From contig NZ_JACHWZ010000018.1 of assembly GCF_014191725.1 (NCBI RefSeq), forward strand, positions 37,928-101,927: a stretch of DNA of 64,000 nt, read 5' to 3'. The notes below the pieces were generated by a model, which was not told the DNA's origin, did not search any database, and saw nothing but the letters and a program-made list of their open reading frames with translations. This document shows positions 26,786 to 34,978 of the stretch, piece after piece. Origin of the DNA: Microbulbifer rhizosphaerae. GTDB taxonomy: Bacteria > Pseudomonadota > Gammaproteobacteria > Pseudomonadales > Cellvibrionaceae. Positions within the stretch are counted from its first letter, which is position 1, and each line of letters opens with the position of its first letter. A program made the translations under genes and the position numbers.

Positions 26786-27955
26786 TCACCGGGTTTCGTT
26801 GAACAGCTCGCGACCGATCAGCATGCGGCGCACCTCGGAGGTGCCGGCGCCGATCTCGTATAGCTTGGCGTCGCGCAGCAGGCGGCCGGTGGGGTATTCA
26901 TTGATATAGCCGTTGCCGCCCAGGGCCTGGATGGCCTGCAGGGCCATTTGTGTCGCGCGCTCGGCAGTAAACATAACTACCGCGGCGGCGTCCTTGCGCG
27001 AGTCTTCACCCCGGTCGCAGGCGCGGGCCACCGCATAGAGATAGGCGCGGCTGGCGTTCAGGTCGGCGTACATATCGGCAATCTTTCCCTGCATCAGCTG
27101 GAATTCGCCGATAGCCCGGCCGAACTGCTTGCGCTCGTGGACGTAGGGCACCACCGCATCCAGACAGGCCTGCATAATACCCACCGGGCCGCCGGAGAGG
27201 ATGGTGCGCTCGTAGTCGAGACCGCTCATCAATACCCGCACGCCACCGTTCAGTTCGCCGAGAATGTTTTCCTCCGGCACTTCACAGTCCTCAAACACCA
27301 GTTCGCAGGTATTGGAACCGCGCATGCCCAGCTTGTCGAGTTTCTGCGCCTGGGAAAAACCGGGGAGATCCCGCTCGACGATAAACGCGGTGATACCGCC
27401 GGAGCCCACTCCCGGCTCGGTGCGCGCGTAGATCACATAGGTGTGCGCATCCGGGCCATTAGTGATCCACATCTTATTGCCGTTGAGGATGTAGCGGTCC
27501 CCTTTTTTCTCCGCGCGCAGCTGCAGGCTGACCACGTCGGAGCCGGAGTTGGGCTCGCTCATCGCCAGGGCGCCGATGTGTTCGCCGGAGCAGAGTTTGG
27601 GCAGGTATCTTTCCTTCTGCTCGCGCGTTCCGTTCTTGCGGATCTGGTTGACACACAGGTTGGAGTGGGCACCGTAGGACAGGCCCACGGAGGCGGACGC
27701 GCGGGAGATTTCCTCCATGGCCACGGCGTGGGCCAGATAGCCCATGTCGGAGCCGCCGAACTCCTCCTCGACGGTGATGCCCAGCAGGCCCAGCTCGCCA
27801 AATTTTTTCCACATGTCCGCGGGGAACAGGTTGTCCTCGTCGATCTGCGCCGCGCGCGGGGCCAGTTCCGCCTGGCAGAACTTGTAGACCATATCGCGCA
27901 GCATATCGATCTCCTCGCCGAGGCCGAAATCGAGGGTGCGGTAGGGGGTATTCAT
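26786..27955 (-). CDS. liuA: Isovaleryl-CoA dehydrogenase LiuA
   Basis: FAD-dependent acyl-CoA dehydrogenase of 389 aa, of the isovaleryl-CoA type, the first committed step of the liu pathway. Signatures are [73 protein letters not shown] and [40 protein letters not shown]. The catalytic Glu of this subgroup lies in an internal helix ([10 protein letters not shown]). The ATG at 27955 ([11 protein letters not shown]) matches the usual N-terminus. It lies 75 bases after liuR. Confidence 0.95.
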   Translation of the reverse strand: MNTPYRTLDFGLGEEIDMLRDMVYKFCQAELAPRAAQIDEDNLFPADMWKKFGELGLLGITVEEEFGGSDMGYLAHAVAMEEISRASASVGLSYGAHSNLCVNQIRKNGTREQKERYLPKLCSGEHIGALAMSEPNSGSDVVSLQLRAEKKGDRYILNGNKMWITNGPDAHTYVIYARTEPGVGSGGITAFIVERDLPGFSQAQKLDKLGMRGSNTCELVFEDCEVPEENILGELNGGVRVLMSGLDYERTILSGGPVGIMQACLDAVVPYVHERKQFGRAIGEFQLMQGKIADMYADLNASRAYLYAVARACDRGEDSRKDAAAVVMFTAERATQMALQAIQALGGNGYINEYPTGRLLRDAKLYEIGAGTSEVRRMLIGRELFNETR

Positions 27956-28030
27956 AGCGACTCCAACAGGGTTTGCTAATTGCTCAATGCAGGTTGCGGC
28001 GCTGGGAGCGCCGGGGGCCACCGAAAAAAT

Positions 28031-28441
28031 TCAGGAGGGATTTTTCCGCTGGTCCGATGAAAGCGCGGCGCGGGCGCGCGCCTCCGCCCGATCCAGTTCC
28101 TCCATCAGGCTGTGGATGTCGCGGAGCTGCTGTTGCAGCTGCGCGCGCTTCTGTTCGATGTACTGGAGCAGCCGCTGCAACTGCTCCACATTGCCGTGAG
28201 CCGGATCGTACATATCGATAATTTCCCGGCTCTCGTCCAGGGAGAAGCCCAGCCGTTTGCCGCGCAGGATCAGCATCAGCCGGACCCGATCCTCGGGGCT
28301 GTAGACACGGGCCTGGCCGCGCCGCGCCGGGCTGAGCAGCCCCTTGTCCTCGTAGAAGCGGATGGCGCGGGTGGTGATGCCGAACTCCTGCGCCAATTCG
28401 GAAATGCTGTAGCTGCCGGGCTCGATGGTTTCGGTCTTCAT
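28031..28441 (-). CDS. liuR: MerR-family regulator LiuR
   Basis: A 136-residue MerR-type regulator at the head of the liu operon. The N-terminal winged helix is clear (YSISELAQEFGITTRAIRFYEDKGLLSPARRGQARVYSPEDRVRL), followed by the coiled-coil dimer helix. There are no metal-binding cysteines, as expected for the LiuR group that senses branched-chain acyl-CoA metabolites. A 20-base palindrome at 28481-28500 just upstream is its probable operator, so it should autoregulate the whole operon. Confidence 0.92.
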   Translation of the reverse strand: MKTETIEPGSYSISELAQEFGITTRAIRFYEDKGLLSPARRGQARVYSPEDRVRLMLILRGKRLGFSLDESREIIDMYDPAHGNVEQLQRLLQYIEQKRAQLQQQLRDIHSLMEELDRAEARARAALSSDQRKNPS

Positions 28442-28480
28442 ATCGGCTCTCTCGGGTTGCGGGGGGAGCTTAGCAGAGGG

Positions 28481-28500
28481 TTACGTTGACGTAAACGTAA
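28481..28500. promoter_or_regulatory. LiuR operator
   Basis: TTACGTTGACGTAAACGTAA is a palindrome with perfect 7-base arms around a near-symmetric centre, 40 bases upstream of liuR. Its form and position fit a MerR-type operator placed between promoter elements. Confidence 0.75.
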
Positions 28501-28558
28501 AGCAAAAAGCAAGACCGACCGGGAACCGAAAATTAGTCGCGTGGCTTTTCACTGGGCT

Positions 28559-28631
28559 GTAGGAGCGGCCGCTGGCCGCGATCAACCTTGCTTCGTAGCT
28601 CAGGCCGATCGCGGCCAGCGGCCGCTCCTAC
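28559..28631. repeat. REP/REPIN-like palindrome, copy 7
   Basis: GCTGG/CCAGC subtype. It is identical to the copy at 30930 except for about three bases in the left loop edge, and the GCTTCGTAGCTCAGGCCGATCG loop is conserved. It lies between liuR and the smp-like gene. Confidence 0.9.
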
Positions 28632-28656
28632 ACAGGGGAAAACGGATCGGAAAGCG

Positions 28657-29715
28657 TCAGGTATTGGCCAACTGGCGCAGTTGGCTGTCCAGCAGTTTTT
28701 GGTAGCTGGGCACCAGGCCGGACACCTCGGCACCCCAGTTGGTGGTGTGGCACTCCACCCGGTTCAGCAGCGCCGCGTCTTCCAGCAACTGCGGGTGCAG
28801 GGCCAGGCCGCGGGGCTGGCTCAGCAGTTGCTCGCCGGAGAAGTCGCAGGACCGGGGCTCCGAGGGCACCACCGCCACGGCCAACTGCAGGCCGGCGGCG
28901 CGGCTGGACTGCTGCAGCTCGCGCAACAGCAGGCCACAGCAGACCGCGCGGAAGGCGGCATCCCCGCCGCTGAAACCCAACCCCAGCTGCGGGCCCGAAT
29001 GCCGCAGCGGCCGGGCGTCGTAGATCCGGCGCAACAACTGCAGGCGCTGGTCCAGGTCGTCCTGCAGCTTGTCCAGTGCCCCGCGGCTCAGTTGGTTGCC
29101 CAGTTGCGCCCAGTTCAGCGCGCGCAGGTAGAGCCCCACGGTCACCTCCGGCTCCGGCACAGGCGCCGGCCTGGCGGGAACCACCGGCAGCGGGCGCCGG
29201 AAGGGGAAATTGCCGGCGGCCAGGGCCGCTGCGGCGCTGACCGGCAGCGCAAACACCAAGCTCAGTATCAGACTGGCCCAGGGAAAGCCCACGCCGCTGC
29301 CGGGCACCAGATTCAGGGTCACACTGCCAGCCAGGCTGTCGTGCAATACCACCGGCGCGCTGACCGTTTCTCCCTGGTGGGTATCGCCGACCTGGGCCAG
29401 CGCGTTGGACTCCACGTCCTCCACAGTGACGCCGGTAACCGCCGGCAGCTCTAACAGCTGCCGGGCCAGCAGCTGCATGCTGATGCGGTCTCCGGCGACG
29501 ATCCGCTCCAGGCTCTGCTGTGCCAGGAAGTCCGCCGCCGCCCGCGCCGCGGCCCTGTCCCTCTCTGCGGCGTCAGCCTTCTGCTGGCCGTAGTAGTGGC
29601 CCAGGGCGGCACTGCAGAAGAGCGCCAGCACCAGCCAGATGCCGCCGGCCAGCAATTGTTGCCGGGTGCGGCCGGGCAGGCGGGACAGGAACTCGGGGAG
29701 GTTGCTGGCAAACAT
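28657..29715 (-). CDS. smp: Smp/AhpA-like inner-membrane protein
   Basis: A 352-residue membrane protein divergent from serB, the same arrangement as smp-serB in Escherichia coli and the gene next to serB in Pseudomonas. It has an N-terminal transmembrane helix (AGGIWLVLALFCSAALGHYY), an extracytoplasmic region of about 130 residues (LERIVAGDRISMQLLARQLLELPAVTGVTVEDV), a second helix (WASLILSLVFALPVSAAAAL) and a long cytoplasmic part. The E. coli protein affects haemolysin expression by an unknown route. The assignment rests on topology and synteny. The ATG at 29715 starts close before the first helix. Confidence 0.78.
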   Translation of the reverse strand: MFASNLPEFLSRLPGRTRQQLLAGGIWLVLALFCSAALGHYYGQQKADAAERDRAAARAAADFLAQQSLERIVAGDRISMQLLARQLLELPAVTGVTVEDVESNALAQVGDTHQGETVSAPVVLHDSLAGSVTLNLVPGSGVGFPWASLILSLVFALPVSAAAALAAGNFPFRRPLPVVPARPAPVPEPEVTVGLYLRALNWAQLGNQLSRGALDKLQDDLDQRLQLLRRIYDARPLRHSGPQLGLGFSGGDAAFRAVCCGLLLRELQQSSRAAGLQLAVAVVPSEPRSCDFSGEQLLSQPRGLALHPQLLEDAALLNRVECHTTNWGAEVSGLVPSYQKLLDSQLRQLANT

Positions 29716-29820
29716 AGGGAAACCGCGCGGGCATTTATTGAAGTCAGGGATTTTAGCGAATAATGACGCCGGGGCTATAATGCGCGCCTTCTTTTCATCC
29801 AGCCGCGGAAACACAGCACT

Positions 29821-30933
29821 ATGGGCGAAGCGCCGACGCAACAGGAGTTCCAGCTGTCCCTGGAGCAAATTCGCACAACTGCCGCCGACTGCGCGCTGCA
29901 CTATCTTGAATACGGGGGCGGCGACGCCCGGCTGGGCCTGGAGTACAGCGGCCCGCCCCCAATAGAGACAGCTACAGCTGCAGGCCCCCTGTCCCCCATG
30001 CCCGCGGAGCCGGCGCAGGTGGCCGCCCCCTGGTGCGCCACCCTCCTCTCCCCCAACGCCACCCTGGAGCAACTGCGCCGGCTGCTGGCATTTTTTGCCG
30101 AACGGGACTGGGAGCTGACCGCCGCCGACACCATGGCGCGCCATCCCGGGTGCACAGTGATCCGCTTCCAACTGCAGGCAGAGCTGGAGTTCGAAACGGC
30201 GAAACACGCCTGCCAGGAACAGGCGGAGCGACTGGGCGCCGATCTGGTACTGCAGCCCGGCGCCACCCAGCGGGTGCCGGGGCTGGCCGGCTTCGATATG
30301 GACTCCACCCTGATCGATGCGGAGGTGATCGACGAACTGGCGAAGATTCTCGGTATCGGCGACCAGGTGGCGGCGATCACCGAGGCGGCGATGCGCGGCG
30401 AACTGGATTTTAAACAGAGCTTCAGGAAGCGCATGGCCCTGCTAAAGGATTTTTCTGAGCAGCGCCTGGCCGAGATAGCCCCGAGGCTGCCGATCAAGCG
30501 GGGGGCCGAGCGGCTGCTGACCGCCCTGCGCGCCCTGGGCTGCAGAACCGCGATTCTCTCCGGTGGCTTCACCTATTTCGCCAATTACCTGCGGGCGAAC
30601 AAGCTGCCGCTGGACTTCGTGCACGCCAACCAGTTGGAGTTCGCCGACGGCAAGCTGACCGGCGACGTGATCGAACCGATTATCGACGGCGCGCGCAAGC
30701 GCGAACTGCTGCAACGGCTGGCCGATGAGCTGAACCTGCCCCTGGAGCGGGTGATCGCCGTGGGCGACGGCGCCAATGATATTCCCATGCTCAGGCTGGG
30801 CGCCCTGGGCATCGCCATTCACCCCAAGCCCAAGGTGCGGCGGGAGGCGCCGCAGTCCATCGACAGTTTCGGGCTGGATGTGGCGCTGTACCTGTTCGGC
30901 CTGAACGACCGGCAGATAGAGAAGTTGCTGTAG
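29821..30933 (+). CDS. serB: Phosphoserine phosphatase SerB
   Basis: Last step of serine synthesis, 370 aa. The HAD catalytic domain begins with FDMDSTLIDAEVIDELA (nucleophile Asp near residue 160), then AILSGGFTYFANYL and VIAVGDGANDIPML with the metal-binding aspartates. The N-terminal 150 residues form an ACT-like regulatory region preceded by a Pro- and Ala-rich linker. The stop codon TAG (30931-30933) is the edge of the REP element that starts at 30930, so the final leucine codon runs straight into the repeat. Confidence 0.95.
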   Translation: MGEAPTQQEFQLSLEQIRTTAADCALHYLEYGGGDARLGLEYSGPPPIETATAAGPLSPMPAEPAQVAAPWCATLLSPNATLEQLRRLLAFFAERDWELTAADTMARHPGCTVIRFQLQAELEFETAKHACQEQAERLGADLVLQPGATQRVPGLAGFDMDSTLIDAEVIDELAKILGIGDQVAAITEAAMRGELDFKQSFRKRMALLKDFSEQRLAEIAPRLPIKRGAERLLTALRALGCRTAILSGGFTYFANYLRANKLPLDFVHANQLEFADGKLTGDVIEPIIDGARKRELLQRLADELNLPLERVIAVGDGANDIPMLRLGALGIAIHPKPKVRREAPQSIDSFGLDVALYLFGLNDRQIEKLL

Positions 30934-31002
30934 GAGCGGCCGCTGGCCGCGATCGGACTTGCTTCGTAGCTCAGGCCGATCGCGGCCAGCGGCCGCTCCT
31001 AC
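30930..31002. repeat. REP/REPIN-like palindrome, copy 8
   Basis: Starts in the last codon of serB and supplies its stop codon. Arms GTAGGAGCGGCCGCTGGCCG and complement; loop GCTTCGTAGCTCAGGCCGATCG shared with copy 7. GCTGG/CCAGC subtype. Confidence 0.9.
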
Positions 31003-31087
31003 AAAGAGATTCCAGCCCATCGCGTGGGGAAAGTCGACGGCGGTGGCGCTATCCTCTCAAAAGACACCGCTCATTTTATCCACGCCC

Positions 31088-32410
31088 ATGGCCGGATTGA
31101 TGACAGCATCGAGCAAAGACAGAGCCCCCCTCCCCGACCAGCTGCGCGACCTGCAGCGCCCCCTGCGCGAGCGGGCAGACCTGGACCCGCTGATCGAAAA
31201 GCTGGCCCCAGCCCGGATAGTAATGCTGGGCGAGGCCTCCCACGGCACTTCCGAATTCTATGTCTGGCGCGCCGCCATCAGCCGGCGACTGATCGAAGAG
31301 TACGGTTTCGATTTTGTCGCGGTGGAGGGGGACTGGCCCGACTGCTACCGCGTCAATCGCTACGTCAAATCCTATCCGCAAGCCGGTGAGCACGCCGAAT
31401 CGGTGCTGCGCGCTTTCGACCGCTGGCCCACCTGGATGTGGGCCAACTGGGAGATGGTGGCCTTCGCCGAGTGGCTGCGCAGGCACAATATTGGACGCGA
31501 ACGCGGGGCAGGCTTTTACGGGCTCGACGTGTACAGTCTGTGGGAATCCCTGGACGCGATCATCGGTCACGTGCGCCGGGACGATCCGCAATCACTGGCC
31601 CTGGCAGAGCGGGTGTTCAACTGCTTCCAGCCCTACGGGCGCGACGAACAGCGCTATGCGCGACATACAACCGCAACACACCAGGATTGCGCGGATGAGG
31701 TGGTCCGCCTGCTGCTGCGGCTGGCGCACCGCCGCCCGCGTTTCGATACGGACCCCGAGGGCGACTTTGACACCGAGCAGAACGCCCACGTGATGGTGAA
31801 CGCGGAGCGCTACTACCGCACCATGGTGCTCGGCGGCCCCGGCTCCTGGAACCTGCGCGACACCCATATGATGGAAACCCTGAACCGCCTGATGCAGCAC
31901 CACGGGCCGGACAGCAAGGGCATTGTCTGGGCCCACAACACTCATATCGGCGACGCGCGCGCCACGGACATGCGGCACGAGGGGATGCACAACATCGGCC
32001 AGCTGGCGCGTGAGGAGTGGGGCTCCCGGCGGGTGCGCCTGGTGGGCTTCGGCTGTTACCGCGGCAAGGTGATCGCCGGCAGGGCCTGGGGCAGCGAGCA
32101 GCGGAAAATGCCGCTGCCGGGAGCTGCCGCGCACTCCTGGGAAGGCGCCATACACCAGGCACTGGGCGACGACGGGCTCTTTCTGCTCGATGAGACCGGA
32201 GAGCGGGGTGATCTTGTGCAGCCCCGCGGACACCGCGCCGTCGGCGTCGTGTACAACCCGGAGTACGAGCGGTTCAACTACGTGCCCACCGAACTGGCGC
32301 GGCGCTACGACGCTTTTTTATATATGGAGGAAACCCGGGCGCTGCATCCGCTGCACGTGGAGACATCCGCGGAGGCGGCCCCACCGGATACCTTTCCCTG
32401 GGGTTTCTGA
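31088..32410 (+). CDS. Erythromycin-esterase-like family protein
   Basis: About 440 aa, covering the erythromycin esterase (EreA/EreB-like) domain. Signatures are ARIVMLGEASHGTSEFYVWRAA, FDFVAVEGDWPDCYRVN, WMWANWEMVAFAEWLR, GIVWAHNTHIGDARATDM and HSWEGAIHQALG. The His and Glu residues in GEASHGT, VEGDW and WAHNTH correspond to the conserved active-site positions. Most chromosomal members have no proven drug substrate, so resistance should not be assumed. The start is uncertain: ATG 31088 and ATG 31100 both lack a good ribosome site. It may be cotranscribed with serB across the REP element. Confidence 0.85.
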   Translation: MAGLMTASSKDRAPLPDQLRDLQRPLRERADLDPLIEKLAPARIVMLGEASHGTSEFYVWRAAISRRLIEEYGFDFVAVEGDWPDCYRVNRYVKSYPQAGEHAESVLRAFDRWPTWMWANWEMVAFAEWLRRHNIGRERGAGFYGLDVYSLWESLDAIIGHVRRDDPQSLALAERVFNCFQPYGRDEQRYARHTTATHQDCADEVVRLLLRLAHRRPRFDTDPEGDFDTEQNAHVMVNAERYYRTMVLGGPGSWNLRDTHMMETLNRLMQHHGPDSKGIVWAHNTHIGDARATDMRHEGMHNIGQLAREEWGSRRVRLVGFGCYRGKVIAGRAWGSEQRKMPLPGAAAHSWEGAIHQALGDDGLFLLDETGERGDLVQPRGHRAVGVVYNPEYERFNYVPTELARRYDAFLYMEETRALHPLHVETSAEAAPPDTFPWGF

Positions 32411-32500
32411 GAGCCTGTTTGAAGTCTTTGGAAATTCGACTTCAGTAAAGAGGCACCCATACCGGCCGAGCGAGCTTCGCGCGAGATTCCAAACAGGCTC
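32411..32500. repeat. 90-base inverted-repeat element after the esterase-like gene
   Basis: GAGCCTGTTTG and CAAACAGGCTC are perfect 11-base ends. The element begins one base after the TGA of the esterase-like gene. It lies between convergent genes. It may be a terminator or a very small mobile repeat. Confidence 0.5.
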
Positions 32501-32505
32501 CGAAC

Positions 32506-32652
32506 TCAGCCCTGTACGACGCCGGCGTGGGGAAAAGGTATGGGCGCGGGTTTGCCGCGCTCGTCGTCACAAACCTTGTTATTGCAGCCGGCAACAATCA
32601 GCACCAGCAGCAGAGCGGAAAAAGATAGATAGCGCACCGTCCTGATCTCCAT
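32506..32652 (-). CDS. Small lipoprotein, 48 aa
   Basis: A short frame from the ATG at 32650-32652 encodes a charged N-terminus, a hydrophobic core (YLSFSALLLVLIV) and a lipobox AGC, so the mature lipid-anchored peptide would be only about 26 residues (CNNKVCDDERGKPAPIPFPH...). A second cysteine (KVC) is present. The ribosome site is weak; a GTG 12 bases downstream is an alternative start. It is downstream of the M1 peptidase lipoprotein gene on the same strand, 77 bases away, so they may share a transcript. Confidence 0.6.
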   Translation of the reverse strand: MEIRTVRYLSFSALLLVLIVAGCNNKVCDDERGKPAPIPFPHAGVVQG

Positions 32653-32729
32653 ATGGCGGTCTTGTGCATGCGCACTTTACTGCAAATTCAATTTCCGTTG
32701 CCAGTGCATATTTCCACGCCAGGGGTTAG

Positions 32730-34685
32730 TTACTCGCCGTCGTCGCCGTAGATAACCTTGCTGTTCACCTTCACCGTCAGCGGATGATAGCCGGCCTTGG
32801 CATTTTCAAAAATACGCTTGGCCAGATTCCCCTGGCCGGTCTCTACCAGCTCGCGGTACAGCGGGCGCAGGAATTTGTTGCGGCCGATGGTGGTGAGGAA
32901 ATTCACCAGGCGCCCGTAGGCGGGTTTGTACTGGTTACGCACCGCGATCATCAGCCAACTGAAGGCGACTTCGTTGTTTTTCGATTCGGTCAGTCCGAAG
33001 GTGCTGTCCAGTTCCTTCAACTGCGCTTCGCTCAGTTTTTCCGGCATGCTGTCGAGGAAATATTTCCACTGGTGGTAGGTCCAGCCATTGGTGTCGATAT
33101 CCTTCGCTGAAATCTCGCCGTCCAGCCACTGCTGGCGCAACGGGTCGATTTTGCTGAAGGCATCGGATTGCGGGTGCGGCGCGCCCTCCGGAATGCCCGG
33201 CTCATAGATCCATTCGTGAATCCGCTCCGCATCCAGCTTGTCCGGGTATTGATTCAGCAGCGTCTGGTTCAGGTAATCCACGAAATCTTCCGTGGTGATG
33301 CTCTGGAAGGCAAAGTGGTTGAAGTAGTCCACCAGGAACTGGTCGAAAGCCTCGCGGCCGATCTTCTGTTCCAGTTCGTACAGGAACAGGGAGCCCTTCT
33401 CGTAGGGGATATCGGAGAAGACTTCGTCCGGATCGCGGCCGCGCATGTTCACCGCCAGTATCTCGTCGCGATCGTCCCTTTCCTCCAGCGTCGCTTGCAG
33501 GTCGTCGTAGCCCAGCGCCATCTCCATTTTGTAGCGCTGGTCGCCGTAGATATTCTGCATGATGCGGTTGGTCAGATAAGTGGTGAACCCCTCGTTCAGC
33601 CACAGGTCGCGCCAGGTTGCATTGGTCACCAGGTTGCCGGACCAGGAGTGAGCCAGTTCGTGGGCGATCAGCGCCACCAGGCTCTTGTCCCCGGCGATCA
33701 CCGTGGGGGTGATAAAGCTCAGGCGCGGATTCTCCATGCCGCCGAAGGGGAAACTCGGCGGCAGGATCAGCAGGTCGTAGCGGTCCCAGCGGTAGGCACC
33801 GTAGACCCGCTCGGTGGCCTCGAGCATGGATTCGGTGTCCTCGAACTCCTCAGCGGCGGCGTCGAGCAGCGCCGGCTCCGCGTAGACACCGGTACGCTCG
33901 CCCATGGGCTTGAATTCCAGATCGCCCACCGACAGTGCCAACAGGTAGGAGGGGATCGGCTGCGGCATTTCAAATTCGTAGACGCCATCTTTCTCCGTCT
34001 CAGGATCGTTGTCCGCACTCATCACCGCGCGAAGTTCTTTCGGCGTGCGGATAGTGGCGTTGTAGGTCATGCGCACCTTGGGGGAATCCTGCAGCGGCAC
34101 AAAGCTGCGCGCGTGGATCGCCTGGGCCTGGGTGAACAGGAAGGGGTGCTTCTTGCCCGCGGTCTGCTGCGGCTCCAGCCACTGCACGCCGGAGGCTTCC
34201 GGCGAGGTGTGGTAGCGGATGGCTACGGCGGTGGCATTTTTCGGCAATTTGATCGACAGCGGCGTGCCCAGATGATCGTCCTTTTCGTCGAGGGAGAATT
34301 TCACCGGTTCCAGCCGCTCGCCATGGCCGGCCTCAACGGATTCGATGGTGAGGTTCCGGGTATCCAGCACCAGCGGCGGGTTCTTTTTGGTGAGCCGCTT
34401 GATTTTCAGCCGGGCTTCACCCTCCAGCACCTTCCGGGAAAAATCCACGGTGAGATCCAGGTCCAGATGCTCGATGCGGTAGTCATCGGTGTTGGCGAAG
34501 GAGTGGTAGTCCACGCCGGATTGCGGGTCTTTTTTATCCGCAGCGACCTTGTCGGCGGACCCGGCCTTCGGGGCTTCGGCCTGCGGCGCGGCACTTTCCT
34601 CCTTTGTTTCGGGTTCGGATTTTGCGCAGCCGCCGAGGGCGAGGGCGCTGAAAAGAAAACTGGTACAGAGTAAGCGGGGCAGCAT
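32730..34685 (-). CDS. M1-family metallopeptidase lipoprotein
   Basis: Zinc aminopeptidase of the M1 (leukotriene A4 hydrolase/aminopeptidase B-like) type, 651 aa, exported as a lipoprotein: signal MLPRLLCTSFLFSALALGGC with the lipobox LGGC, then a Glu/Pro/Ala/Lys linker. The exopeptidase motif is FGGMENPRLSF, and the zinc site is IAHELAHSWSGNLVTNATWRDLWLNEGFTTYL (HExxH near residue 342, with Glu 19 residues after the second His). The C-terminal armadillo-like helical domain of LTA4 hydrolase follows. It should degrade peptides in the periplasm or at the outer membrane. Confidence 0.93.
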   Translation of the reverse strand: MLPRLLCTSFLFSALALGGCAKSEPETKEESAAPQAEAPKAGSADKVAADKKDPQSGVDYHSFANTDDYRIEHLDLDLTVDFSRKVLEGEARLKIKRLTKKNPPLVLDTRNLTIESVEAGHGERLEPVKFSLDEKDDHLGTPLSIKLPKNATAVAIRYHTSPEASGVQWLEPQQTAGKKHPFLFTQAQAIHARSFVPLQDSPKVRMTYNATIRTPKELRAVMSADNDPETEKDGVYEFEMPQPIPSYLLALSVGDLEFKPMGERTGVYAEPALLDAAAEEFEDTESMLEATERVYGAYRWDRYDLLILPPSFPFGGMENPRLSFITPTVIAGDKSLVALIAHELAHSWSGNLVTNATWRDLWLNEGFTTYLTNRIMQNIYGDQRYKMEMALGYDDLQATLEERDDRDEILAVNMRGRDPDEVFSDIPYEKGSLFLYELEQKIGREAFDQFLVDYFNHFAFQSITTEDFVDYLNQTLLNQYPDKLDAERIHEWIYEPGIPEGAPHPQSDAFSKIDPLRQQWLDGEISAKDIDTNGWTYHQWKYFLDSMPEKLSEAQLKELDSTFGLTESKNNEVAFSWLMIAVRNQYKPAYGRLVNFLTTIGRNKFLRPLYRELVETGQGNLAKRIFENAKAGYHPLTVKVNSKVIYGDDGE

Positions 34686-34839
34686 GGATTGGCTCCAGAA
34701 ATATTCTGCTTGTTGAAACGCGGAACAGGATACAGGAGCAACGGGGACAAATCAGCCGGGAGCAGATTAGGACAGCCGAAGGCTGCCCGCGAAGCGAGTG
34801 AGGCACAGGGACGTGTCTCATCAATGCGGAAAGGTACCT

Positions 34840-34913
34840 GTAGGAGCGGCCGTTGGCCGCGATCAAGTCTGCGGAACAAATCACCGACGATCGCGGCCAA
34901 CGGCCGCTCCTAC
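34840..34913. repeat. REP/REPIN-like palindrome, copy 9
   Basis: Arms GTAGGAGCGGCCGTTGGCCG and complement; loop AAGTCTGCGGAACAAATCACCGA. GTTGG/CCAAC subtype. It lies between fimX and the M1 peptidase gene. Confidence 0.9.
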
Positions 34914-34978
34914 GGGGAGGGAGTAGCACGAAAAGTGAGGACATCCGTCGTCAGCGGTCCCGGGGCGAGTCCCGAGTA

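Noticed and set aside
31088..32410. Macrolide resistance gene
   Set aside because: The family is right, but the chromosomal housekeeping context and lack of mobile flanks give no support for a drug substrate.
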